Assembly: GCF_003290125.1 (NCBI RefSeq)
Contig: NZ_QMKH01000007.1
Coordinates: 124,001-188,000 of the forward strand
Direction: 5' to 3'
DNA length: 64,000 bases
Source: Microvirga flavescens
GTDB lineage: Bacteria; Pseudomonadota; Alphaproteobacteria; Rhizobiales; Beijerinckiaceae
Shown here: positions 36,474 to 45,132 of the stretch, piece by piece
Position numbering within the stretch: the stretch's first letter is position 1
Layout of the letters: each line of letters begins with the position of its first letter
Notes under the pieces: model-generated
What the model was told of the DNA's origin: nothing
What the model saw: only the letters and a program-made list of their open reading frames with translations
The model's database searches: none
Program-made: the position numbers and the translations under genes

Positions 36474-38159
36474 ATGTCTCTCCTTCATTCCAACCTGCGA
36501 AAAGCTCTTCTCGGCTCTCTCGCCATTGCCGCGACATTCGGTTTGTCCGGCGTTGCGCAGGCCGCCAAGGACCAACTGGTCATCGGCGCCACGCAATATC
36601 CCTCGAACCTCAATCCCAATCACGAAGCGATCACCTCGAAGGATTACATCCTGGGCTTCGTGTTCCGTCAGGCGACGGCCTTCAATGGAGACGGCAAGAA
36701 CGTCTGCCTGATCTGCACCGAGCTGCCGACCATCGAGAACGGGCTTGCGAAGATCGAAACCCGTGACGACGGCTCGAAAGGCCTCGCGATCACCTTCAAG
36801 ATTCAACCCAAGGCCGCCTGGGGCGATGGCGTTCCGGTCACCGCGAAGGACGTTCTGTTCACCTGGAATCTGGGTCGCCAGAAGGAAGCCGGCTTCCTAA
36901 GCCTCGATGCCTATGCGCGCTACGAGAAGATCGATGTCGTGGACGACAAGACGGTCATCCTCCACACCAAGACCGTGCGCAGCGACTACAACGAGTTCGG
37001 CCGCTTCCGCATCCTGCCGGAGCATATCGAAGGCCCCATCGTGAAGAGCGTGGGCGTTGCGGAATACCCCAAGAACACGGCGTACAACCGCGCATCGACG
37101 ACACCCGGTCTCTATAACGGCCCGTACCTCATCAAGGAGGTTCAGTCCGGCGCAGCGGTCGTTCTGGAGCCGAACCCCCATTGGTATGGCAAGGCTCCGT
37201 ATTTCAAGCGCATCACCATCCGCACCATCGAGAACTCCGCCGCGCTGCAGGCCAATGTTCTCTCCGGCGATGTCGATTTCGCGCCTGGCGATGGCGTGGG
37301 TCTGACGACCGACCAGGTGATCGAGCTGGAGAAGTCGAGCAAGGGCAAGTTCGATTTCATCTACAAGCCCGGCTACAGCTACGAGCACATCGACTTGCAG
37401 AAGAACAACCCGATCCTGCAGGACAAGCGCGTTCGCCAGGCTCTCCTTTACTCCATCAACCGCAAGGCGCTCACGGACAAGCTGTTCGAGGGCAAGGAGC
37501 CTGTCGCGGATAACTTCCTCGCCCCCATCAGCCCGCTCTACAACAAGGACGTTTCGAAGTTCGCCTTCGATCCCAAGAAAGCGGCGGCGCTCCTTGATGA
37601 AGCCGGCTGGAAGGTCGGTGCGGACAAGGTCCGCGTGAATGCACAGGGTCAGCGCCTCTCGCTCGATTTCGGCACGACGGCGGGCAACAAGGTGCGCGAG
37701 CTTGTGCAGCAGGTGCTGCAGAGCCAATGGCGCGATGTCGGCGTCGAAGTCGTCATCAAGAACGAGCCCGCGCGCACGTTCTTCGGCGAGACGGCCCGCA
37801 AGCGTACTTATGGCGGCCTTGCCCTCTATGCCTGGACCAGCGATCCGGACGAGCCGCCGGTGCGCAACCTGCACACCAGCGCCATTCCGGTCGAGGCCAA
37901 CAACTGGGCCGGCAACAACATCGCCGCCTTCTCCAATGCGGAGTTCGACGCCGCGCTCGACAAGATCCTCGTGGAACTGGACCCCGCCGCCCGCAAGAAG
38001 CTGTGGGCCGATCTCCAGCGCATCTATGTCGAAGAGCTGCCCGTTCTCCCGCTCTTCTTCCGCGTCCAACCCTTTGCGCTGCCGAAGTGGCTGAAGGGCG
38101 TCGAGCCGACCGGAAGCGGCGTGAGCACCCACTGGGCCGAAAACTGGCATGCGATCTGA
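36474..38159 (+). CDS. Peptide/nickel-type ABC transporter substrate-binding protein
   Basis: 561 residues from the ATG at 36474; a further upstream ATG at 36438 is less typical. The signal peptide (about 1-30) ends SGVAQA. The remainder is a DppA/OppA family 5 solute-binding protein: QLVIGATQYPSNLNPNHEAI, VTAKDVLFTWNLGRQ, RVRQALLYSINRKAL. Cargo is unspecified, with peptides most likely. It is the first gene of a complete five-gene importer and overlaps the next gene by 11 bases. Confidence 0.92.
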   Translation: MSLLHSNLRKALLGSLAIAATFGLSGVAQAAKDQLVIGATQYPSNLNPNHEAITSKDYILGFVFRQATAFNGDGKNVCLICTELPTIENGLAKIETRDDGSKGLAITFKIQPKAAWGDGVPVTAKDVLFTWNLGRQKEAGFLSLDAYARYEKIDVVDDKTVILHTKTVRSDYNEFGRFRILPEHIEGPIVKSVGVAEYPKNTAYNRASTTPGLYNGPYLIKEVQSGAAVVLEPNPHWYGKAPYFKRITIRTIENSAALQANVLSGDVDFAPGDGVGLTTDQVIELEKSSKGKFDFIYKPGYSYEHIDLQKNNPILQDKRVRQALLYSINRKALTDKLFEGKEPVADNFLAPISPLYNKDVSKFAFDPKKAAALLDEAGWKVGADKVRVNAQGQRLSLDFGTTAGNKVRELVQQVLQSQWRDVGVEVVIKNEPARTFFGETARKRTYGGLALYAWTSDPDEPPVRNLHTSAIPVEANNWAGNNIAAFSNAEFDAALDKILVELDPAARKKLWADLQRIYVEELPVLPLFFRVQPFALPKWLKGVEPTGSGVSTHWAENWHAI

Positions 38160-39162
38160 TCGCCTCGATGAAGCGCCTGGGCAGGACCTGCCCAGGCTCT
38201 CCGTTCCCCCTGTTCTCGAAGTCGACGGCCTGACCGTCGACTTTCCGTCTCCGCATGGCGGCAAGCGCGTGGTCGATGGCATCAGCTACTCGATCGCGCG
38301 CGGCCGCACGCTTGGGGTGGTGGGCGAGAGCGGCTGCGGCAAGTCGATGACGGCCCTCGCCCTTCTGGGGCTTGTTCCGTCTTCAGGCCGCATGACGGGC
38401 CGCATCACGCTCAATGGCCGCAGCTTGTCCGATCTCTCCGCGAAGGATTGGCCGGATGTGCGGGGGCAACGCATCGCGCTCGTCTTTCAGGAGCCGATGA
38501 CCGCGCTCAACCCCGCCATGCGCATCGGCGACCAGATCGCCGAGGTTCTGACAATCCACGAAGGCTTGCGAAAGACCGAGGCGCGGGAACGCGCCATCGA
38601 GCAACTGCGCCTTGTCGGCATTCCCTCCGCCGCGGAGCGCGCGAAGGCCTATCCGCACCAGCTCTCCGGCGGCATGCGCCAGCGCGCGGTGATCGCGATG
38701 GCCCTTGCCTGCCGCCCGGACGTACTCATCGCAGACGAGCCGACGACCGCGCTCGATGTGACGATCCAAGCGCAGATCCTGGAATTGATGCAGCAATTGC
38801 AGGATGAGATCGGCATGGCCGTGCAATTCATCAGCCACAACCTCGCCGTTGTTTCCGAGATCGCCGACGACGTCATCGTCATGTACGCGGGCCAGATCGT
38901 CGAGCGCGCGAGTTCTGCCGATCTGTTCGCGGAGCCCTTGCATCCCTACACGCAAGGGCTGATCGAAACGCTGCCGGAGATCGGGCGTGCTCAGGATGAG
39001 TTGCCGGTGATCGCGGGCACCGTGCCGAGCCATTACCATGACATCCCGGGCTGCCGCTTCGCCGGACGTTGCCCGAAGGCCGACGCCTCTTGCCGCGCCG
39101 TTGCACCGGCGCTACGGCCTGTCCGACTGGGCCGCGAAGTGGCCTGCCACAAGGTTTCGTGA
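38149..39162 (+). CDS. Peptide ABC transporter ATPase, DppD-like
   Basis: 337 residues. Walker A GESGCGKS (about 64-71), Q-loop [15 protein letters not shown] signature LSGGMRQRA, Walker [13 protein letters not shown] and the H-loop in ISHNLAVV are all present. The C-terminal [16 protein letters not shown] is the Cys-containing oligopeptide-transporter extension (oligo_HPN). It overlaps the substrate-binding gene and ends TGATG into the next ATPase, so it is tightly coupled. Confidence 0.94.
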   Translation: MRSDRLDEAPGQDLPRLSVPPVLEVDGLTVDFPSPHGGKRVVDGISYSIARGRTLGVVGESGCGKSMTALALLGLVPSSGRMTGRITLNGRSLSDLSAKDWPDVRGQRIALVFQEPMTALNPAMRIGDQIAEVLTIHEGLRKTEARERAIEQLRLVGIPSAAERAKAYPHQLSGGMRQRAVIAMALACRPDVLIADEPTTALDVTIQAQILELMQQLQDEIGMAVQFISHNLAVVSEIADDVIVMYAGQIVERASSADLFAEPLHPYTQGLIETLPEIGRAQDELPVIAGTVPSHYHDIPGCRFAGRCPKADASCRAVAPALRPVRLGREVACHKVS

Positions 39163-40145
39163 TGCCGGCACTTCTCTCCGTTGACGGGCTCAACGTTTCA
39201 TTCCCCCTCGACAGCCACAGCCTGCTGCCGGGGCGGCGGCGTGTGGTCCACGCAGTGCAGGACGTGCGTTTCGAGATCGCCGTCGGCGAGACGCTTGCCC
39301 TCGTCGGCGAAAGCGGTTGCGGCAAGACGACGGTGGGGCGCGCGATTGCCGGTCTCGGCAAGGTGCCGAAGGGCATCGTTCGCCTGCGCGGTGAATACCT
39401 GTCCGACCTGCCGCGCGCGCAACGCCGCGCCGCGCGTCAGGCGATCCAGATGGTCTTTCAGGACCCGTTCTCATCCCTCGATCCCCGCATGACCGTGCGC
39501 CAGATCCTGCAGGAGCCGCTCGACATCAACGGCATTGGCACCGCGCAGGAGCGCAACGCCCGCGTTGCGGATCTTCTCGGCCAGGTCGGCCTGCCAGCGG
39601 ACGCGCTTGAGCGCTACCCGCACGAGTTCTCCGGCGGCCAGCGTCAGCGGATCGCCATTGCGCGGGCTCTCGCACCGAACCCTGCGCTGATCGTCGCCGA
39701 CGAGCCGCTCTCGGCCCTCGACGTTTCTATCCAGAGCCAAACACTCAATCTTCTGCAGAAGCTCAAACGCGAGCGGGGCTTGAGCTATCTGTTCATCAGC
39801 CACGATCTGGCGAGCGTCTATCACCTCGCGGATCGCGTCGCCGTCATGTATCTCGGGCGTCTGGTGGAACTGGCGGACCGCGACACGCTCTTCGCCTCAC
39901 CGCGCCATCCCTATACGCAGGGGCTTCTGGCAGCCGTGCCGCGCATCGGCCAGGGTCGCCGCCGCAGAACGCTGATCGAAGGGGATCTTCCAAGCCCCCT
40001 CGCCTTGCCGTCCGGATGCGCCTTCCATCCGCGATGCCCTCTCGCGAAGGACATCTGTCGGCAGAAGCGCCCCGAGATGAAACCGCTCGCATCGAGCCCC
40101 GCCCAATCCGTCGCCTGCCACTTCGCCGAGGAGAGCGCCGCGTGA
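39162..40145 (+). CDS. Peptide ABC transporter ATPase, DppF-like
   Basis: 327 residues from the ATG at 39162, whose A is shared with the preceding stop. Walker A GESGCGKTT, signature FSGGQRQRIAIARAL, Walker B LIVADEPLSALDVS, H-loop ISHDLASV. The C-terminal SGCAFHPRCPLAKDICR motif again marks the Opp/Dpp ATPase extension. The two ATPases should form the heterodimer energising the importer. Confidence 0.94.
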   Translation: MPALLSVDGLNVSFPLDSHSLLPGRRRVVHAVQDVRFEIAVGETLALVGESGCGKTTVGRAIAGLGKVPKGIVRLRGEYLSDLPRAQRRAARQAIQMVFQDPFSSLDPRMTVRQILQEPLDINGIGTAQERNARVADLLGQVGLPADALERYPHEFSGGQRQRIAIARALAPNPALIVADEPLSALDVSIQSQTLNLLQKLKRERGLSYLFISHDLASVYHLADRVAVMYLGRLVELADRDTLFASPRHPYTQGLLAAVPRIGQGRRRRTLIEGDLPSPLALPSGCAFHPRCPLAKDICRQKRPEMKPLASSPAQSVACHFAEESAA

Positions 40146-41095
40146 CTCTCTACCTGCTTCGCCGGTTGTTCGGCATGGCGCTGGTTCTTTTGGCCATGTC
40201 GTTCGTTGTCTACGGCCTCATCGGCCTGATGCCGGGAGACCCGATTGACCTCATGGTCATGTCGAACCCGGGCATGACCGCAGCCGATGCGGACCGCCTC
40301 CGCGCACTGCACGGGCTCGACCAACCGCTCATCATCCGCTACTGGCGCTGGCTCACGGCGGCGTTGAGCGGCGATTTCGGCTTCTCCCGCGTCTATGCCC
40401 GCCCCACTCTCGAAATCATCGGCCCGGCTTTGTGGCAGACGACGAAACTTGTCTCGCTCACATTGGTCATCGGCAGCCTTCTCTCGGTGCTCCTCGGCGT
40501 TGCGGCCGCAATACGCCCGCGCGGAAAGTTCGACACCATCGTAAGCTTCTTCAGCTTCGCCGGCATCTCGCTGCCGACGTTCTGGCTGGCGCTCATTCTC
40601 ATCCTCGTCTTCGCCGTGCGGCTCGGATGGCTGCCTGCCAGCGGCATGGGTCCATCCGACCCGAGCAGCCTGTGGGATTCCTTGCGCTATCTCGTTCTTC
40701 CCGTCTCGACCCTCGTCATCGCGAATGTCGGCGGGCTGACGCGCTTTGCGCGCTCATCGATGATCGAGACGCTAAGGATGGACTTCATCCGCACCGCCCG
40801 CGCGAAAGGCGCGCGCAGCGCGCGCGTGGTCTGGCGTCACGCATTGCCCAACGCGCTGACCTCTGTCGTCACCATCATCGGCCTGAATTTCGGCACGCTG
40901 CTTTCCGGCGCGCTGGTGACGGAAACCATGTTCGCGCAGCGCGGCCTCGGCAAGACGATCTACGACGCCGTGCTCGGCAACGATTTCAACCTCGCCCTCG
41001 TGGCGTTGCTGTTCGCGACCTTCGCGACGCTTCTGGGCAACCTTCTGGCAGACCTCGCCTATGCGTGGCTCGATCCGAGAGTTTCTGTGACATGA
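40142..41095 (+). CDS. Peptide ABC transporter permease, DppB-like
   Basis: 317 residues from the GTG at 40142, which overlaps the preceding stop as GTGA. Further upstream frames exist but would overlap the ATPase. Starts VTLYLLRRLFGMALVLLAMSFVVY and has the DppB-type GDPIDLM, then about six membrane spans and the EAA-like loop RTARAKGARSARVVWRHALPNAL. Pairs with the next gene to form the membrane channel. Confidence 0.93.
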   Translation: MTLYLLRRLFGMALVLLAMSFVVYGLIGLMPGDPIDLMVMSNPGMTAADADRLRALHGLDQPLIIRYWRWLTAALSGDFGFSRVYARPTLEIIGPALWQTTKLVSLTLVIGSLLSVLLGVAAAIRPRGKFDTIVSFFSFAGISLPTFWLALILILVFAVRLGWLPASGMGPSDPSSLWDSLRYLVLPVSTLVIANVGGLTRFARSSMIETLRMDFIRTARAKGARSARVVWRHALPNALTSVVTIIGLNFGTLLSGALVTETMFAQRGLGKTIYDAVLGNDFNLALVALLFATFATLLGNLLADLAYAWLDPRVSVT

Positions 41096-42009
41096 CGACG
41101 GCAACCCTCACAAGAGCATCGTCATCCCCCTGGCGGCTGCGCTGGCGGCGGTTCTACCGCAACAAGGCCGCTTTGAGCGGGCTGATCGTCCTTGGCCTCC
41201 TCATCGTGTTCTCGCTCCTCGCCGCGCCGCTGGAGAGTTTTCTTGAGATCGACGCCAACAATGCGGACCTCCTCTCCCGCTTCGACCCGCCTTCCGCACA
41301 GCATTGGCTGGGTAACGACGAACTTGGGCGCGATGTGCTGGTTCGCCTGATGTATGGCGGGCAGGTCTCGCTCGCCGTGGGCTTCGCAGCGACGCTCCTC
41401 GGTGCGATGTTCGGTGTCACTGTCGGCCTTCTCGCAGGCTATTTCGGCGGACGCACCGATGCGGTTCTCATGCGCCTCACCGATGGCGTGATCGCGCTGC
41501 CGCTGCTCCCCCTTCTCATCATTCTCGCGGCCATCGACCTCACCAAGCTCGGCTTCTCGACGGATTTCGCGCGCTCGGGCGCCGCGAGCTTCTACCGTAT
41601 CGTCCTCATCATCGCCCTCGTCGACTGGACGCGCATCGCGCGCATCGTCCGGGCTTCGACCCTGAGCGTGCGCGAGCGGGAATTCATTCTCGCCGCACGA
41701 GTCTCGGGAGCGGGAACGACGCGCATTCTTGTGCGGAACGTGCTGCCCAACGTGATCGCGCCCATCATCGTCGCGTGCAGTCAGGTGCTCGGCAGCGTCA
41801 TCCTCTTCGAGGCCGTCCTGAGCTTCCTCGGCTTCGGCATCGTGCCGCCGACGCCAAGCTGGGGCAACATGCTCAACAACGCCCAGGAACTGGTGACGAC
41901 CGCCCCCGCGCTCGCCATCTACCCCGGCCTCCTGATCTTCATCACCGTCGTCGCGGTCAATTTCGTCGGAGACGGCCTTCAGGACGCGTTCGACCCGCGG
42001 GCGAATTGA
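41092..42009 (+). CDS. Peptide ABC transporter permease, DppC-like
   Basis: 305 residues from the ATG at 41092 (ATGA overlap with the previous stop). Starts with the DppC-type FYRNKAALSGLIVLGLLIVFSLLA and contains HWLGNDELGRDVLVRLMYGGQVSLAVG and the EAA-like LAARVSGAGTTRILVRNVLPNVIAP. It is the last gene of the importer; the order substrate-binding, ATPase, ATPase, permease, permease differs from the more common permeases-before-ATPases order. Confidence 0.93.
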   Translation: MTTATLTRASSSPWRLRWRRFYRNKAALSGLIVLGLLIVFSLLAAPLESFLEIDANNADLLSRFDPPSAQHWLGNDELGRDVLVRLMYGGQVSLAVGFAATLLGAMFGVTVGLLAGYFGGRTDAVLMRLTDGVIALPLLPLLIILAAIDLTKLGFSTDFARSGAASFYRIVLIIALVDWTRIARIVRASTLSVREREFILAARVSGAGTTRILVRNVLPNVIAPIIVACSQVLGSVILFEAVLSFLGFGIVPPTPSWGNMLNNAQELVTTAPALAIYPGLLIFITVVAVNFVGDGLQDAFDPRAN

Positions 42010-42023
42010 TGGGTCGATTGGCG

Positions 42024-42422
42024 TTAAAGTTTCAGTTGTTTGATACGAGTGCTCTTCATAGGCAACTCGAACATAGCGCCTCCCTCAACTCTTTCGGCGA
42101 GTGCCTCCATGCCCTCCCATAGAGCCAAGATCCGCTCCGCCTGCTTGATGAAGGGCGCCTTGTAGAGACCTTTGGATAGGAAAAATCCGATCAGGCGAGA
42201 GCTTCGAAAGATGGTGTACTCTGCCTTGTTGCGAGTGATGCGCCGGTCACCAGAGATTATAACCCAACGCCCCTCTCTATTGAGCACAGTGATCCACTCC
42301 GGATCCTTGACGCCAGCACTAAACCGTTCACGAAGATGAATGATTTCGTGCTGTCCTATGAACAGCGCATTTAGAGCTCTAGCGAGCGGAGGTGGCAAGT
42401 TTTCGTCAACGAGAACTTTCAC
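42024..42422 (-). CDS. VapC45-type toxin (PIN-like/DUF5615 domain)
   Basis: 132 residues. The N-terminal MKVLVDENLPPPLARALNALF carries the first acidic pair of PIN-like nucleases, and WVIISGDRRITRNKAEY holds the second acidic site. Length and layout match the VapC45 type, with a partner antitoxin of about 230 residues immediately upstream. Its start overlaps the antitoxin stop (ATGA). It would be an RNase that the antitoxin neutralises. The stretch looks AT-richer than its neighbours, and it sits 14 bases from the ABC permease stop. Confidence 0.72.
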   Translation of the reverse strand: MKVLVDENLPPPLARALNALFIGQHEIIHLRERFSAGVKDPEWITVLNREGRWVIISGDRRITRNKAEYTIFRSSRLIGFFLSKGLYKAPFIKQAERILALWEGMEALAERVEGGAMFELPMKSTRIKQLKL

Positions 42423-43117
42423 GCGGCGCGCAGATATTCTTCAAACCTCATCGCGTCCCGGACGACACCAACCGGAACCTCGTAGAGGTGTGCCACTCGA
42501 TCAACTGAGCCCTCGGCCTCGACCGCATCTGCAAGAACAACAGTTGGAACGCCGTAGTCCGCAACAATGGGCTGACCAAATGATCTCTGCGGGTCAATAA
42601 CGACGGTATCCTTACCGTTGAATGGCCGCCAACGGGTCACAGCATCGTCTTCAATGTCGAGATCTTTGAAGGTGCGCTCGATTGTGACCTTGAACACATA
42701 TTGGCGCTGCTTCAGATCAAGTAACTCTGTCTCACCCGTCGTGAGCAAACTATCCAGGAATACTGTGCGACCGTCGGTCTTGAACCGGCGAGTTGAGAAA
42801 GGCCTCTCGTCCTTCACGCACTCCCTCGCATAGTCGAGGCAGTGTCGGATCGTTTTGAGCCCGAGCCCAGCCTCGATAAAGGCATTCACGAATCGAAGTT
42901 CGATGAGATCGCGGAAGCCGAGTTCAAGATGATCGTCGAATGTGGGGAGTTCTGGCGTCCAGAGCGGAGGCATTCGCCCCCCCTTATAAGCATACCCTCC
43001 AAGCCAACGGTTGATATTGCGACCGGGCACTTTAAGCAGGCGCGCGGCCTCCGGGACGGTATAGTAACCGACCCCGAGCGGGACGTTCTGAGCAGAAGCA
43101 TTCGCACGCGTAGCCAT
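42419..43117 (-). CDS. VapB45-type antitoxin (DUF433 domain, HTH N-terminus)
   Basis: 232 residues. N-terminal MerR/Xis-like HTH (GYYTVPEAARLLKVPGRNINRWLGGY, about 17-42) should bind the operon promoter. The C-terminal ~60 residues (VVIDPQRSFGQPIVADYGVPTVVLADAVEAEGSVDRVAHLYEVP) are DUF433, the antitoxin domain of VapB45-like proteins. The overlap with the following toxin gene and the paired sizes (232 and 132) support a type II toxin-antitoxin operon. It ends the region between the peptide importer and tRNA-Gln. Confidence 0.75.
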   Translation of the reverse strand: MATRANASAQNVPLGVGYYTVPEAARLLKVPGRNINRWLGGYAYKGGRMPPLWTPELPTFDDHLELGFRDLIELRFVNAFIEAGLGLKTIRHCLDYARECVKDERPFSTRRFKTDGRTVFLDSLLTTGETELLDLKQRQYVFKVTIERTFKDLDIEDDAVTRWRPFNGKDTVVIDPQRSFGQPIVADYGVPTVVLADAVEAEGSVDRVAHLYEVPVGVVRDAMRFEEYLRAA

Positions 43118-43256
43118 GTCTGAATAAGTACCTGACGGTTGTCCGAAACGCTAGAGGCTTGCAATGAGATCACGAAGCTTCGTCGCTCGAAGTTATCAAA
43201 ACTTGAGCGTTAGACTTCTAAGATAATCAAGTAGCGGACTTAATAAGTTGAATTCT

Positions 43257-43330
43257 TGGCTGGGGGACCTGGATTCGAACCAGGACTAGCGGAGTCAGAG
43301 TCCGCGGTTCTACCGTTAAACTATCCCCCA
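43257..43330 (-). tRNA. tRNA-Gln (anticodon CUG)
   Basis: Read on the minus strand: acceptor TGGGGGA...TCCCCCA, anticodon stem GCGGA/TCCGC around loop CTCTGAC (anticodon CTG), T-arm CCTGG TTCGAAT CCAGG, discriminator G and encoded CCA at the 3' end (43257-43259 region on the plus strand reads TGGC). All four arms fold. The toxin-antitoxin pair lies immediately downstream of its 3' end, a common place for acquired genes. Confidence 0.95.
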
Positions 43331-43570
43331 TCGAAGATGCTGATTTTGCTCGCCTTTTTGGGTTTCTTTCGCGAAACCGCAGGGGCAAAACCGTCCCGAA
43401 CCTTCGTGGTGGGCGCTGAATATGACCTTTTTCGGCCCCGGTCAACAGGATCGACGATGAGATTTTCACTTCTGGCCTCCAGCGGAGTGGAAAGCTGCCG
43501 CTGGAGGGCATAACATCGCGCCCGGACCGGCTGCGCCCCTTCGAGACAGCGCGCGGCGAGGCAGGATGCG

Positions 43571-44359
43571 ATGCACTTGCAGCAAGGAATGGGCGAACGC
43601 CGAACCTTCGCCAACCGCTACGCCATCTCAGTGAGGCGGGTCGTCGCTTCCGAGCGGACAGAAACCGCCGACATGCAACTGGGAATCACCCTCACCTTCG
43701 TCGCGGGGGCGATCAATGCGGGCGGGTTTCTGGCGGTGGGGCAATACACTTCGCACATGTCGGGAATTTTCTCCGCAATGGCGGACAATCTGGCGCTTGG
43801 CGCTTTCGGGCTCGTCGTCCTCGGCCTTGGGGCGTTCGTGCCGTTCATCGTCGGCGCGGCCTGTTCGGCGATGCTCATCAACTGGGGCCGCCGCCAGCGG
43901 AGGGGGAGCCAATACGCCCTGCCCCTGACTCTCGAAGCCGTCCTGCTCCTGTGCTTCGGCATCTTCGGCGTGATTTTTCGTCCAACACCGGAGTCGGGCC
44001 TCGCGGCCGTGCCGCTGCTCACCTTCATCATGGGATTGCAGAACGCCACCGTCACGAAAATCTCCGGCGCGCGGATGCGCACCACGCACATCACCGGCAT
44101 CGTCACCGATATCGGCATCGAGCTTGGAAAACTGTTCTACTGGAACCGCCTCGCATCCGAGCCGGAGCGGCCCGCCGTGATGGCCGACAGGCGCAAGCTG
44201 CGCCTGCTGTCGTCGCTCCTCGGTTCCTTTTTCGCAGGCGGCGTCCTCGGTGCGCTCGGCTTCAAGTATATCGGCTTCCTGGCATGCGTGCCGCTTGCCC
44301 TGCTTCTGCTGGCGCTTGTCCTGCCGTCGCTGGCGCAGGACATGAAGCCGCAACGATAG
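43571..44359 (+). CDS. DUF1275 (YoaK-like) membrane protein
   Basis: 262 residues with six or so hydrophobic segments. The family pattern is clear: LTFVAGAINAGGFLAVGQYTSHMSGIFSAMADNLALG at about 40-76 and FIMGLQNATVTKISGARMRTTHITGIVTDIGIELG at about 152-186. YoaK/DUF1275 proteins are inner-membrane proteins of unknown transport function. Two in-frame ATGs (43571, 43589) are possible starts. Confidence 0.87.
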   Translation: MHLQQGMGERRTFANRYAISVRRVVASERTETADMQLGITLTFVAGAINAGGFLAVGQYTSHMSGIFSAMADNLALGAFGLVVLGLGAFVPFIVGAACSAMLINWGRRQRRGSQYALPLTLEAVLLLCFGIFGVIFRPTPESGLAAVPLLTFIMGLQNATVTKISGARMRTTHITGIVTDIGIELGKLFYWNRLASEPERPAVMADRRKLRLLSSLLGSFFAGGVLGALGFKYIGFLACVPLALLLLALVLPSLAQDMKPQR

Positions 44360-44481
44360 CGCCGGGCGGTTTTTCGAAGCCGCGAAAGACTGGACGGATC
44401 CTCCCCGCGCCACAGATGAGGTTAAACGACAGCCCGCCCGGCTGCCCTCACGTTTGACTTTCAGCGGAAAAGGTTCACGTC

Positions 44482-45078
44482 ATGGCGAAGACGATGCAAA
44501 AGAGTGCAACGGCTCAGAAGGTGCAATACAGCCAGCCCTGGCTGCACCAGCGCGGCGAGACCATTCAGGCGTTCGGCACCGTGCGGCAGTTCCCGATCGG
44601 CCTGTCATATGAGACACGGCTCTATTCCTGCCAGCGCCTCAACCAGATCCTGGCGGACACGCAAATCCTGCACGCGCTCTACAAGAAGCATCACTGGCTC
44701 ATGCGCGGCCCGAGCTTCTATCAGCTGCATCTTCTGCTCGACAAACATGCGGATGAACAGATCGCCCTCGTGGACGAAATCGCGGAGCGCATTCAGACCC
44801 TCGGCGGCATCGCTGTCGGCGATCCGCGCCATGTGGCGGAATTCACGCGCATTCCCCGCGCACCCGATGGATGCGAGGAAGTGCCCGCAATGCTCTCGCG
44901 CCTTCTGGAGGCGCATGAGCTGATCCTGATCGATGCGCACGACGCCGCCTCGAAGGTGAACGAATACGGCGACGACGGCAGCAACGACCTGATCGTGTCA
45001 AACGTCATCCGCACCGGCGAGTTGCAGGCCTGGTTCCTCGCAGAGCATCTCGTCGACACGCCGCTCGTCCATGCGTGA
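44482..45078 (+). CDS. dps: Dps-type DNA-binding ferritin
   Basis: 198 residues, somewhat longer than E. coli Dps because of an N-terminal extension. Ferroxidase-centre ligands are visible: H-H-W in KKHHWLMRGPSFYQLHLLLDKH and D-x3-E in VDEIAERIQTLGG. It should store iron and protect DNA from peroxide. It follows a membrane protein gene and precedes the Clp ATPase gene on the opposite strand. Confidence 0.92.
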   Translation: MAKTMQKSATAQKVQYSQPWLHQRGETIQAFGTVRQFPIGLSYETRLYSCQRLNQILADTQILHALYKKHHWLMRGPSFYQLHLLLDKHADEQIALVDEIAERIQTLGGIAVGDPRHVAEFTRIPRAPDGCEEVPAMLSRLLEAHELILIDAHDAASKVNEYGDDGSNDLIVSNVIRTGELQAWFLAEHLVDTPLVHA

Positions 45079-45088
45079 CGGGAAACGG

Positions 45089-45116
45089 AAGCGCGGAGCG
45101 TTCATGCTCCGCGCTT
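45089..45116. terminator. GC-rich hairpin after dps
   Basis: AAGCGCGGAGC (45089-45099), loop GTTCAT, GCTCCGCGCTT (45106-45116): a perfect 11-bp stem between the convergent dps and Clp ATPase genes. There is no clear T run, so it may act on both strands only weakly. Confidence 0.62.
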
Positions 45117-45132
45117 GAAGACTTTCGCTCGG

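Noticed and set aside
42000..43330. Integrated element with att duplication at tRNA-Gln
   Set aside because: No copy of the tRNA 3' end was found on the far side of the toxin-antitoxin genes near 42010, and no integrase gene is present.
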